This document shows positions 21,300 to 33,190 of a stretch of DNA of 64,000 nt, one piece after another (position 1 is the stretch's first letter; every line of letters begins with the position of its first letter). Position numbers and translations under genes: made by a program. Source of the stretch: Miscanthus floridulus (lineage: Eukaryota > Streptophyta > Magnoliopsida > Poales > Poaceae); NCBI RefSeq assembly GCF_019320115.1, contig NC_089585.1, positions 145,283,769 to 145,347,768 of the forward strand, given 5' to 3'. A model generated the notes under the pieces. That model saw only the letters and a list, made by a program, of their open reading frames with translations, did no database searches and was not told the DNA's origin.

Positions 21300-22716
21300 G
21301 GGCTTGCGCCCCGACAGAGAAATTAAATTACTAAAAAGAAGAGTCAGCAGTTACAAGCCATAGTTCAAGAAACAAAAAAGGAAGAAAAGAAGATAAAAGA
21401 TAAAATACAAATTAAACAGATTCTGGATCCATAGGTCAAAGATATCTGAAATACTAGACTTTATTCCGAAGATCAACAACTTGATTTCTTTTGTAAAAGT
21501 CTCCTTGACATTATTGACTGATGGCTGAATGTTGTTGAAGATGAGGTCATTTCTTGCTGTCCAAATTGCCCAACTCATTAAGATAGCCACCAACATGAAA
21601 AAAATGGGAATGTGACTGAACTCTTATTTGTAGTAAAGCTTTAGGAAAAGCTGAATCAACCTGGAAGTCAATGTTCAATACACTCCAACATTCTTTAGCA
21701 AAAGGACAAGACAAGAACAAGTGTTGCACCGTTTCTTCTGACTGAGACTGACATAACACACAATTATAGGATTCTAGTTGAATATTTTTCCTTCTCAGAA
21801 TGTTTCTAGTGCTTAATCTATCTTTCATGAGCAGCCAAAAGAATACGTTATGCTTTGGTTGATAGAAATAGGTCCATAACCATTTGAAACCTTGATGTAC
21901 TTGTCTATGCCCAATTAAAGAAATATAAGCATTTGAAGCAGAAAATTTACCTCCCCAACTCTAACTCCAGATGTCATTCTAGTTGGTTAATGGAAAGTAT
22001 TGCAGGATATATTTGTATTGCCAACAGAGGTAGGCTGAAGTCCCTTGTGATGGGTCTTGTGCATAAAGTTTCCTCACTGAGATGGCCTTTAATTTGTCAT
22101 AGGAGAAAAGTTCTAGGTATTCATCCTTTAAGGGTTCTTCCAACCAGTTGTCCTGCCAGAAGAGGCATCTCTAACCATTTTGAACTTGTGCAGTAGATAG
22201 TGACTTGAAAGAGTCAATTAGTTTTAAATTTTGCCTACCAGAAAGAACCATTTTTTATATGACTAGGTAGTTTACCATTAGAATATTGTTTCTCCCATAC
22301 TAGAGAGACCCAAGGGATGTTCTTTTTGTTAAAGAATTTGTCCTTGTTTTTGAACATCAGTGCTTCATTGTGTTTCTTTATATTTATCACTCCAAGGCCC
22401 CCTTCATCTTTTGGAATACACACCATCTCCCATGAAGCTTTTATAGTGCCTTCTTTTACCCAAAGACAATGCTATATAAATTTGTTGATCTGATTAATGA
22501 TTGAATGTGGCAATGATAGGGAACTCATATATAAAGTTGGAAGATGATATAGGATTGCATTTGTAAGCTCTAGTTTACCATCTTGTGAGAGGAATGCAGA
22601 AATGCTTGCTAGTCACCTCTCACATTTGTTCACCATGGCAAGAATTCCTCAACCCTAGGTCTAATTAATCCTAATGGTAAACCCAAGTATGTGAAGGGAG
22701 GGCCCCTTTTGCACAG
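21300..22716 (-). mobile_element. LINE (L1 type), 3' portion
   Basis: Minus strand, in order from 22716 down: YLGLPLG, the conserved post-catalytic RT motif (about 22690); CIPKDEGGLGVINIKKHNEA (22360-22430); WVSLVWEKQY; the zf-RVT domain (MKDRLSTRNILRRKNIQLES, CVLC, ETVQHLFLSCPFAKECW, 21670-21828); and the C-terminus (WAIWTARNDLIFNN, 21500-21580). The 3' untranslated region ends near 21320. Multiple stops and frameshifts make it inactive. Its 5' part continues at 32203. Confidence 0.88.
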
Positions 22717-23865
22717 TGATGAGATCCTAACATATGGGTATGTTAAGCCTCGGGTCCAATGGTTCCCGAAAGATGAAGACCCCCTGACCGACCCCTCTAG
22801 GATCGCCCGGGGGCTCGGGGGCTATACCCATCGGCTACGCTCTCGCACACCATCTGAGAAGAAACCCGGCCGAGCCTAACTCTGCCACGACATCTGCTTG
22901 GGGCTTGGGGGCTTGCCCGAGCCTTGAGGCTCCTGATCTACGACAACACTTCGGCCCGGCCCTTGGCTCCTGCCCCGCCAACGACGCTAGCCAAGGCCCG
23001 GGCACAAGAAGACACGTCCCGAGCTACCGAGGCTCGGGGGTTCCCCGGCGCTGCCCCTTGGGCACGGCATTGCCGACCACTTTCCCAACAAGGTCACGCA
23101 CGGGGCGTGACACAAGAAGATAAAGCTTCCCCGTGGCCTCTAGGGGCTTGGAGGCCCCTGGGCCCGCGTGTTAACCCCTGAAGCCGACCTCCTTCACCGT
23201 CAAGAAGACTCTAGAAGGTCCACCTGGGGGAGGCCGGTCAAAGCTGACACAGCCTGACATGCAGAGTGTCAAAACAGAGCAGCCGAATGACGCCCAAGGC
23301 TTCTTTGGCTCGACGACACCGCCACGGTCCACAGCGCGTCACTGCAAGGCCCTCCTGGACTCCGGCGCATGTAGACCATAGACTGGTTCCCCCAAACCGC
23401 CATGTACCTGACCTATCTCGTTATATAAGGGATAAGGTCGGACCTAGGAGGGAGGATCATCAGAAGATAGAGCATTCCACTCCATTCCATTTCTTGGCCT
23501 CTGCTCAGCACCGAGAGCAAGGCAACCCAGAGATGGGCACCGAGAGCTCCTCCACTGCATCCCGTCATCTTCCTCCTCTCCGACAAGGGAAAGACTCCAC
23601 CAGCGGCGAGGCAACCTTAGGATTAGCACCGAGCTAACCCCCTACCAAATCTCTCTATAACCTGTTGTAACCCCCCGATTTTGGGTGCTTTTGAGTATAA
23701 GGATCATCAGCTGCTAGACGTAGGACACCGATTGGCCCGAACCAGGATAAATCGTTGCGTCCTCTCTGTGATTCTTGTGTTCTTGAGTCCACCCGAGCCA
23801 CCAGAGACACATACTCTGACATCGACTCGGACAACAATGCTTGCCGTAGTTTGGACCCCGCGATA
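22717..23865 (+). repeat. 5' LTR of the gypsy element
   Basis: Matches 31071-32197. It contains a TATATAAG promoter motif at about 23422, then GGATCATCAGAAGA. It ends GCGATA where the other LTR has GCGACA. The adjacent GCTGGTGCACCAAGTGGGGG is the likely, altered primer binding site region. Confidence 0.88.
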
Positions 23866-23879
23866 GCTGGTGCACCAAG

Positions 23880-26190
23880 TGGGGGGCAGCGTCAAGTGTG
23901 ACTCAGGCTCTACGGTGGCCGGAGCCACCCGCCTCATTGCTGGAGCAAGCGGCACCGCCCCAAACGGCGGTGTCCGCTTCCCCGGCGAGTTCTCCGTCAT
24001 GGCTGGCGCCTTCGCTCCGGGCTAGGTCCTAAACTTTGGGAGCCTGGCCTACATCGCTGACTGCTATGACGAGCTTTGTCCACTCCACGAGGGCCACGCT
24101 GGTGGGTAGCGAGCCCCCAGCGTGGCCTCCTCCGCTCGAGTTTTTAGGAGCAGATCTCAAGGTCTTGGCCCAATAGATCTGGTGCAGTTTGGGCCTGAAC
24201 CCCACCGTGTCGGACCACTGCCAAATGTTCTACATACTGGCCAACGTCCACCACCAGATCGCCACCGGTGAGGTGCTCCCACCGCCTGATCACTTCTGGT
24301 ACTACCTCCCAGACCTACCTTTTGGGATCCAGAACGCGGCAGCGTCCTTCTAGATTGAGCTAAAGCACCTCATCAGTCCTGAGGTGCCACGGAGTGCCAT
24401 CCTCTCCAGCGCAACAGGGACCGATGTCTCGTCGTTGCATGCGCACCTTCTAAGAGATCCTCTCGAGGAACGACTCAGAGTACGACTCCTACAACATCGA
24501 CTACAACGCCCCTCCACACATGTGCTACCACGTCGACGGTGAGGTTCTTGCCGAGGAGGCGCCTGGGCTCACGTCGTCGGACCAGAGTCCCCGCAGTCGT
24601 GTGGCCTACCTCTAGGAGAAGGAGGATCGCCTGCGGCTCGGTAGGTGGACCTAGAGGCTGCTGAGGCAGAGCTCGAGCACCAAAGGCAGGACCTTGCCCG
24701 GCAACAGGCCGTGCACCCTCTCGGCGACGACGACGACGCCCCCATGGGGGCTCCCAACGGCCTCTGCTTTCCCCGTGCGGCGTACAACATGGCAGCCACC
24801 GCCTACCGCCTGGAAGACATCTCTAACATGCCTAACCCGAAGACCAATGAGCAGCTAAATGAGGCAAAGCGGCTCCTCCACGTTGCTCTCGAGCAGCAGG
24901 CCAAGAGCTCGGCATCCCGGTGCTGCGTCGCGCTCTCCCGACCGTCCTAAATGATGGCCACTCCCAACGGGGACCGCTCCGACGTGCATGCCCATAGGCA
25001 GGGGGGAGTAGTGGCGACACCTCCAGCAATAGCTCCAACCGACCATGGACCCGGGGCACCAAGCCTTGGTAGGAGCAAAGGCATGACTGTTCTCCTCAGT
25101 GTCCCCCCACGTCACCAGATCGGCGAAGACCGCGACATCCGTGACACCATCAAAGTCAGGTGCCACGCTCTGGTGCAGTCCCGCACCCTTGAGCGTTGGG
25201 ACAGGGGTGCCGTCCTGAATCACTTTGGCCCCCCGGCGTTCAGGGCAGCGATCTGGGTGGCTCCCTACCCTAGGCGTTTCTGGCCATCGACGCATATCTC
25301 CAAGTACGATGGTGAGACCAACCTAGATCATTGGTTAGAGGACTATCGCCTCGCCATGGAGGCTGGGGGGTCCGATGACAACTTCATGGTCTAGTACCTA
25401 CCCCTGCTTCTATCAAGCTCAACCAGAGCTTGGCTCGAGCCTAGCAGCATCCGCTACTGGGGCGATCTCCGTTCGGCCTTCATCGACCACTTCCAAGGTA
25501 TGTACACTCGGCCTGAGAACTCATTGGACCTCCGCAACTACAGGCAAAGGTCCAATGAGACCCTCCAGGAGTACATCCAGTGTTTCTCCAAGAAGCACAA
25601 CAAGCTCCCCAACATCACCGACGCTGACGTCATCAACGCCTTCATCTGCGGCATGACCTACGAGGCGCTTGTCCACGCGCACGGCCGCGAGACCCCGCGC
25701 ATGACACGGGAGCTCCTAGACGTTGGCACCCAGTATGCCACCGGTGAGGAGGTGGTCTAGGCCAACTTTAGCAACAAACCCAAGGTCGCCGGTCACCTCA
25801 GCGGAGTCGACGGTGGCGACGACCCTACCTTGTCTCAGCGACGTCGTGATAGGAGGAACAAGGACCGGAAGCACCGTGGGAAGGAGATGGTGGACGTGGC
25901 CAATCACGCTGCTAGACCTGAACCTCGCGGGCGAGGCGCATGCCTAGAATACTTTGAGAAGGCTCTTGAGGCCCCCTGCCCATTCCACGGGGGGCAAGCA
26001 AAGCATCTCCTCAAGGACTATGCCACCATGAAGGGCTACATCCATGGCACCCTCGCCCAACAAGGCAAGGCCCAAAAGCCTGCCTTGAAGGCCGATGACC
26101 CTACGGGAGGCGCCTATTAGGAAGACACTGAGTTCCCCAAGGTCGAGCACTGCCTCATGATCTTTAGGGGCTCCCATGCCTATGAATCCT
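23880..26190 (+). pseudogene. gypsy gag
   Basis: Pieces of one frame are recognisable. An upstream segment at 24645-24950 carries a helical region (AYRLEDISNMPNPKTNEQL). KYDGETNLDHWLEDYRLAME (25300-25360) and the retrotransposon gag core follow (YWGDLRSAFIDHFQGMYTRP near 25450-25510, then NYRQRSNETLQEYIQCFSKK and DVINAFICGMTYEALVHAHG). Stops near 25393, 25760 and 26120 and frame changes break it. The family makes the capsid of the intracellular particle. A zinc knuckle is not clear. Confidence 0.8.
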
Positions 26191-26219
26191 ACCAGCAGCG
26201 CCGCATCACCAAATAGGAG

Positions 26220-26909
26220 GTGAATGCCATTCACACCCTCACCTCCATGACATGGCTTCGATGGTCCCAGACGGCCATCACCTTCAACCAGGAAGACCAC
26301 CCCGATCATGTCCCCCATACGGGGCGCTATCCACTCGTGGTCAGCTCGATCGTGGGCACCACGTGCCTCACCAAGGTGCTGATGGACGGGGGCAGTGGCC
26401 TCAACATACTCTACGCCAGCACCCTCGACAAGATGGCCATCCCTCGCAGCAACCTACGCGGCAGCAAGGCACCGTTCTACAGGATCATGCTGGGGAAGGA
26501 AGCCATGCCCCTTGGGCGCATCCGGCTCAATGTCACCTTCGGCCAGCCGAACAACTTCTGCAAGGAGCCACTCACCTTCAAGGTAGTTGACTTCCCCAGT
26601 GTTTACCACACCCTCCTTGGTCGACCATGCTTCGCCAAGTTCATGGCTATCCCCAACTACACCTACCTGAAGATCAAGATGCCCGGTCTGAAGGGGGTCA
26701 TCACCGTCGAGGGCAGCTTCAAGCAAGACTGTGTTGCCCAAGCAGACGTACTCATCACCCCCTACGCTCCTGACGGCCCTGACCACGATGTAGGAGGGGC
26801 ACCGGCGGAGGAAGCAACCAAGGCAACAGCAGTGCTCGATCGACCGAGCATCAGCGAGATGGACAAGGTTCCTGACGATAGTGGTGGCTCGACTGGCCCC
26901 TCCATCTAG
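26220..26909 (+). pseudogene. gypsy retropepsin-like protease domain
   Basis: A 229-codon open frame with the retropepsin active-site region VLMDGGSGLNILYASTLDKM (about 26370-26430; DGGSG where most families have D-S/T-G). The flap and downstream strands follow (LLGRPCFAKFMAIPNYTYLK), typical of the Tat-lineage gag-pro. It ends at TAG (26907-26909), and no RT follows. The ATG used by the frame is arbitrary, since the domain was part of a longer polyprotein. Confidence 0.82.
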
Positions 26910-28729
26910 GCGCTTGGCCGCCCAGAAGGGGTTGACCCAATTGAGGTGAGTTCTGACCTTTCTCCATGAGGGAAGGCCAACACCGAGCCATCCGCCTAGA
27001 AGCGCCGTCTCCCAAGCCATGACCCGCCTGCTGACCTCCTTCGTCGGCCTATCTCTCCAACAACAAAAACCAAGATAAGTCTTGTCCTCCCGACCCTCTT
27101 GCTTCGCTTATCTCTATAATTGTCTCCTTTAACCCGAGCCACCCAAGCGGTAGCTCGGCTGCAGCAGAGGATCGACCGTGCTAACCACCTGCTGACCTTT
27201 CTGAAGGAGGACTACTATAGAGCCCCCCCCCCCCCCGAGCGAGGCAAGGACAGGACAGACGGAGCGAGAGGACCGGGCGAATGATCGGCAAGGTGCTAAT
27301 GGAATGGCCCCGATCGCCACATTACCAGCTATGTCATCTTTCCCTTCTCTTATGTCCATTCTGTTTTCTTTGCAGGTACCTGTCTATTTCCCAATTCTTC
27401 ATTGGATCGAGCCACCCCACCGCATGATGTTCCTGGGGCCCCCCAAAAGGGGCATCGCCGAGGGTTCTAAGGCTAGCCTGCTAGGTTTCAAGGCCGCCCA
27501 AAGCACCTAAAGTGAAAGGGATGCTCGGGAGTCGAGCCCACACGGCTATAACCAGGACACCCAATAGCATCCTGACTGTCTGGACAAGCGATGTCTGAGT
27601 ACTGATTCCAAGCCACTCGTGGTGACCCATCAAGGGACACAGTGAGCCCTCGAGTATTAACAGATGGGCTCGGGAACTATTCGAGTGGCTCAATCGGAAA
27701 GCCGAGGATCTCTCCTCTGGGGGACATGACCGGGGCATGGAACGATCGTAAACCCGGGGTTCTCATGGACTTACCCGCTACTAGCATGGGCATGGTGATC
27801 TTGGCCAACGAGGCTATCATTGTAATAGCCCATCCCAATGAGGGACTAAGTCTCTGAGCATGACTCAAGAGCAATGGGATTACAAACGAAAGATTTCATT
27901 TTATTAATTGGGAATGACCCGATTACAATATATGGCGGCAGAAACCATGATCTACTACCGCCTATACGATGGCAAAGACTGTAGGGCACACCCAGGGCTT
28001 CCCCCTGAGGCCTGAGGACAGGCGACACCGACCGTTGCACCATCAACAGGGCTGGTCCCTCCTTGCTGTCACCTGGATAGAGGGGCAGCGATCGACGTGT
28101 CGTGGTCCCCCTCCCCCGTCAAAGGGCGTAAGGACGCTGGAGTCCTTGCACCTTCTAGGGGAGGGGAATGTGACAAACACCTCTAGTGCCACGTCGTGAC
28201 CCCTCCTTCACTGGAGTCCTTCCACCCTCGAAGAAGCAGTTGCCCGGCACACCAAGACAGGCTCACTCGGAGGGAAACGTCGCACTTCATCATCGTCATC
28301 ACCGTCAAAGAAGATAGATCTGAGAGGAAGAAGAGAAGGGGCCAAAGGATGGGATTAAAGATGTCGTGTCCCTTAGGGCTCCCCTTTATAGCCCAGATGA
28401 TGCGTTGTGAGCAGCTCCGGGCCCTCTGATCAGCCATCAACGTAAAGGGGCCCTGGGGAACCGGTCGGGCGTCTCCTCAATCCCTGCAGCACGTCTCTAG
28501 GCGGTTGCGTGATGATGGTCACGCAGTAAAGGTAGAGTTAAGGAATCACTGATAACGAGTCAAGTCTCCGCTCCACTTTCCACCATGCGCGACGCCCACT
28601 TCACACATGCCTCCTCGTGAGACTTGAGGGGATCCGACTCCCCTCGAGCCCACCGGCTATCATCGATGGCCTAGATCCATGCCCACCAAGTGCTGCAGCT
28701 CCTCCTCTGCCAGATCTGCTCCACATGGC
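26910..28729. other. Non-coding internal region of the gypsy element, left part
   Basis: No polymerase or integrase motif in any frame. There is a short C run (27222-27236). Long scattered open frames lack known domains. It is internal to the element because it lies between its LTRs. Confidence 0.7.
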
Positions 28730-30288
28730 TAAAAGCTCTAGTTTGGTTTTGGTAAATTGATGAAACCTTAAGTGCTAACCGAGTTTATCAAAGTGATTAT
28801 GAGATAGGTAGCACTACTCCAAGTGGTGAAGCAAATGAAGATCATGACTTGATGATGGTGATACCATGGTGATGATCAAGTGCTTGGACTTGGAAAAGAA
28901 GTAAGAGAAAAACAAAAAGCTCAAGGCAAAGGTGAAATTGTTAGGAGCTTTTTGGTTTAGTGATCGAGACACTTAGAGAGTGTGATCACATTTAGGATCA
29001 ATAACCGTACTATTAAGAGGGGTGAAACTCGTATCAAAATGCAGTTATCAAAGTGCCACTAAATGCTCTAACTCATTGCATATGCATTTAGGATCTAGTG
29101 GAAAGCTAACACCCTTGAAAATATTTGTGAAAATATGCTAACACACATGCACAAAGGTGATACACATTGTGTTTAGCACTTGGGAGCAAGGGTTCAAAAC
29201 TTCACCGGTGGAGTGTTTGAAACTTCATGGGCGATCAGCATTTGAAGCAGGGGACATGTGGCGAAAATCTAAGGACCGGATGCTGGGGTCCTGTGTCCGG
29301 TCGATTTGACCGGTGCGTCCGGTTGGCCCGATTTTTCAGTGAACAGAGAACCAACGGCTCTATTCATGGGGGCTCTCTATTTAAGCCCCATGGTCGGCTC
29401 AAGCTCACTCTCTTGGCTATTTGCATTAACATAGCAACCTTGTGAGCTTAGCCAAAGCCCTCCCACTCATCTCCATCATTGATTCATCATCTTTGTGAGA
29501 TTGGGAGTGAATCCAAGTGCATTGCTTGAGTGTTTGCATCTAGAGGCACTTGGTGTTAGTGTTTTGCTGTAGGATTTGCTTGTTACTCTTGGTGGTTGTT
29601 GCCACCTAGATGGCTTGGAGCAGCGAGGATCATCGAGTGGAGGTTGATGATTGTCTCTGGCTCCGATCGTGGTGATTGTGAGGGGTTCTTGACCTTTCCT
29701 CGGCGAAGAGCCAAAAGGTACTCTAGTAAATTGCTCGTGGCTTGTGTGATCCTCATCTTGTGTTGGTTGTGCGGCACCCTATTGAGGGTTTGGCGTGTGA
29801 TGCCAATTGGCGCGTGAACCTCCAAGTGAGTGAATCACCACAACGAGGACTATCTTGCCGGCAAGCAAGTGAACCTCGGTAAAAAATCATTGTGTGAACA
29901 TTTGATTCCAAGGTGATTGGTATTCATTGGTATTCACTCTTTTGATTGATTGGTTCATTCCTCAACTCGACGGTATAACCATCTTGCTCTCTCTCTTTAC
30001 AATACCACAAACTAGTTGTCAAGCTCTTTAGTATAGCTAGTCGTGAGAGCTTGTTAGTTTGGTTAGTATGGCTCTTTAGTTAGCATTTGAGAGCATACTA
30101 ACATAGTGTAGTCACATAGCCATTGTGTGAATAGAGACTATAGAAACTAGAATTGTGGTAGGTGGCTTGCATTTTTAGTAGGCTAGCACAACACTCGCTT
30201 TGCCTCATATTTGTCTAACCGGTTTGCTAAGTGTTGTTGTAGAAATTTTAATAGGCTATTCACCCCCTCTAGCCATTAGGACCTTTCA
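28730..30288 (+). mobile_element. Solo LTR of a SIRE/Maximus-like copia element
   Basis: It has the layout of a large copia LTR: a TTTGGTTTTGGTAAATTGAT start region, a TATTTAAGCCCC promoter near 29380, and the ending CTATTCACCCCCTCTAGCC, then CCTTTCA (30288). The flanks ATGGC (28725-28729) and GTGGC (30289-30293) differ at one base and may be the target duplication; this would make the first two bases TA instead of TG. If TG at 28726 is the start, no TSD fits. No internal region is present. Confidence 0.75.
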
Positions 30289-30293
30289 GTGGC

Positions 30294-31070
30294 CCCGACG
30301 TCCCACCTCCTAGACGAAGTGGGACGGCGCGGGGGTGCATGCCATAACTCCTCCTCCAGGAACAATGGCCCAAACGCCATCAACCGCCTGCGCAAGACAT
30401 CAGCAGAAGGGACGTGCCTAGAAGCCACCACTTCCACTGACAGGGAGGCCCCATAATGGCCTCGGGGGCTATGCCAGCTCCCCAGATGGAGCAACCCGAC
30501 CCCCCGATCGATGAGCGCTCGGGCAATGCACCCCCAAAGACCAACCAACTCCCTAGCGTTGGGGCGGGAGCCGCTGAGCAGTGGGCCCAATGAGGGCCTC
30601 CATCCAAGGCTCAGCACACTCCCCGTACCCCAATCTATGGCCGTAGAAGGCCAGCTCGAGAGGATCAGGACCTGCTATCATAGCCCTCAAAAGGGCATGG
30701 TGCTCCAAATGATCAGTTGGCCCTGAGCGAGAGCCCATACGCTCTCGATCACCTAACCCACGGCAGGCTTAGATCAAAAAGGAGGGCACCCCCGGGCCTA
30801 AGGTCGGCAACTCCTAGATGAGTTCACCGAGCCCTCGCTCGAGTCGAAGACCTATGTGACATAGGCTCACGAAGGGGTCAGCACCATCATTGCTCGGCCT
30901 CGATAGCCGAGTGACGCCCATCACATTGAAGCAAGAAGGCCCCAACCAGGGCACAACGCCCTTGTCAGCGGAAGCCATCCCCGCCAAGGAGGGTTCGATC
31001 ACCAGAAGATCGAAATTCAGCCTTTCGTTGCCATCACGCCAAGTGAAACCACAAAGGGCTCAGAGGCTCC
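30294..31070. other. Non-coding internal region of the gypsy element, right part
   Basis: Continues the gypsy internal sequence after the solo LTR up to the 3' LTR. No domain recognised. Confidence 0.65.
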
Positions 31071-32197
31071 TGATGAGATCATAACATATGTGTATGTTAA
31101 GCCTCGAGTCTAATGGTTCTCTAACGATGAAGACTCCTCTAGGATCGCTCGGGGGCTATACCCATTGGGTACGCTCATGCGCACCCTCCGAGAAGAAACT
31201 CGATCGAACCTGACTCTGCCAAAACATCCGCTTGGGGCTCGAGGGCTTGCCCGAGCCCTGAGGCTCCCGATCTACGATAACACTTTGGCCCGGCCCTTGG
31301 CTCCTGCCTCGCCAATGATGCCAGCCAAGGCCCAGCACAAGAAGACATGCCCCGAGCTACCGAGGCTCGGGGACTCCCCGACGCTGCCCCTTGGCATGAC
31401 ATTGCCAACCACTTTCCCGACAAGGTCACACATGGGGCATGATACAAGAAGACAAAGCTTCCCCGCGGCCTCCAGGGGGTCGAAGTCCCCTGGGCCCGCG
31501 CGTCAGCCCCTGAAGCCGACCTCCTTCACCAGCAAGAAGACTCTAGAAGGTCCACCTGGGGGAGGCCGGTCTAAGCCGACATAGCCTGACATGCAGAGTG
31601 TAAAAACAGAGCAGTTGGACGACGCCCAAGGCTTCTTTGGCTCCACAACACTGCCACGGTCCACAGCGCATCGCTACAAGGCCCTCCTGGACTCTGGCGT
31701 ATGTAGATCGTAGATTGGTTCCCCCAAACCGCCATGTACCCGACCTATCTCGTTATATAAGGGATAAGGTCGAACCTTGGGGGAGGATCATCAGAAGACA
31801 GAGCATTCCACTCCATTCCATTCCTTGGCCTCTACTCAGCAATGAGAGCAAGGCAACCCAGAGAGGGGCACCGAGAGGTCCTCTGACGCATCCCGTCGTC
31901 TTCCTCCTCTTCGATGAGGGGAAGACTCCACCAGCGGCGAAGCAACCTTAGGATTAGCACCGAGCTAACCCCCTATCAAATCTCTCTACAACCCTATTGT
32001 AACCCCCCGATTTTGGGTGCTTTTGAGTATAAAGATCATCAGCTTCTGGACGTAGGGCACCGATTGGCCCGAACCAGGATAAACCGTTGCGTCCTCTCTG
32101 TGTTTCTTGTGTTCTTGAATCCACCCGAGCCACCGGAGACACGTACTCTAACACCGACTCGGACAACAATGCTTGCCGCGGTTCCGACCCCGCGACA
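31071..32197 (+). repeat. 3' LTR of the gypsy element
   Basis: Same ends and TATATAAG motif as 22717-23865. The two copies differ at many scattered positions and small indels, so the insertion is not recent. Preceded by a purine-rich tract (AAAGGGCTCAGAGG). Confidence 0.88.
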
Positions 32198-32202
32198 CAT
32201 AG

Positions 32203-32740
32203 CCAAAGGTGTTTGCCAAACGATCCAACTTTTCTTCAATCATGTTGATTGTAACCATCATAGACTTATTATAGTAAACCTTTAGACCGGTTGATTCTAA
32301 AAAAGAAAGCACAACTAGTGTCAAGAAGAACAGTTGTCTAGCATCCCTTTCCATGATGATTAGTGTGTCATCAGCTTATTGGGTGATAGGGAAGTCTGAG
32401 GTGGAGTTCAAAGGAATTGGAAACTTGAGGAGGCCATTTTCTATTACTTTGTTCAGCAAGGATTGGACGAAGTCTACAACAAGAACAAAGAGTAAGGGTG
32501 AAAGAGGGCCTCCTTGCATCACTCCCCTTTTACAATGAACTATTTTGCCAAGAACACCATTTAAAAGAACTTTTGAAGTTCCAGAAGATAGTATGCTTTT
32601 AATTCAGGGAAGCCAAACATTGCCGAAACCCCTAGCCTCCATGAGCTCGAGAATTGCTTGATGCTCAATTTTTTCAAATGTATTTTCAAAGTCTAGCTTT
32701 AGGATTACTATCTCCTTTTTTGAGTGATGGCAAGCTGTAA
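32203..32740 (-). mobile_element. LINE reverse transcriptase portion, 5' of the gypsy insertion
   Basis: The minus strand reads EIVILKLDFENTFEKIEH (32660-32715), GVMQGGPLSPLLFVLVVDF (32470-32525) and ADDTLIIMERDA (32340-32375), the palm motifs of non-LTR reverse transcriptase. The residue before ADD is a TAA stop, so the catalytic Tyr codon is lost. The frame runs to the target site and continues at 22716 with YLGLPLG, which proves that the gypsy element split one LINE. The LINE is cut off at about 32740 on its 5' side. Confidence 0.9.
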
Positions 32741-33190
32741 GTGCAATCAAGCTCTAAGTGGGTTTTGGTGATGTTGACCGTATAATTAAAGGTCTAATGG
32801 CTTTTGTAAGTATTCAACAATGTATGATGTATTATGGGTGCAAAGAAACACTAAAGGAGACCCCCAACTCGAAAGGTGGATTGAAAAGGCTAAAAGAGAT
32901 AGTTTACTTTGTTTTCTATTTTGAATTTGAGTATAGGACAAGCGGTAGTATCAAGGGGGATACTAATAGTGTGCAAGGAAGAATCAAGTGCTCATATCCA
33001 TCTACACCTTATATTCAACCAGCCACAAAATACCAAGAGCTTCTCATTCCCATTCTGTTCTGGGGTGCGTGGGTCCTCCGCGCTCTGTCTGTTGGGCCGG
33101 CCGTGGGAGTTGAGGGTTTATACTCCCCCTCTCTCCCCTACGGTCATCTTCCTTATTCATTCACTCCAACCGACTAGCAGCTCTCCCTCT
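32741..33190 (+). repeat. Copia-type LTR fragment
   Basis: Starts with GTGGGTTTTGGTGATGTTGA and later has CCCCCTCTCTCCCCTACGG, a pattern of SIRE-type copia LTRs of grasses. Both ends are truncated against LINE pieces, so it is a fragment and not a clean solo LTR. Confidence 0.45.

Larger units (their letters stand above)
22717..32197 (+). mobile_element. Ty3/gypsy LTR element with gag-protease only, inserted in the LINE
   Basis: LTRs of about 1.13-1.15 kb (22717-23865 and 31071-32197) both start TGATGAGATC and end CCCCGCGAYA. The flanking target copies are CACAG (22712-22716) and CATAG (32198-32202), one mismatch. The internal region has gag and a retropepsin, and then long sequence without reverse transcriptase, RNase H or integrase motifs. 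A 1.56-kb copia-type solo LTR is nested inside. The element would depend on a full-length relative for mobility. Confidence 0.88.

Noticed and set aside
22905..23866. Multiple plus-strand frames of 60-120 codons
   Set aside because: They lie in the gypsy 5' LTR and are repeated in the 3' LTR; no protein motif.
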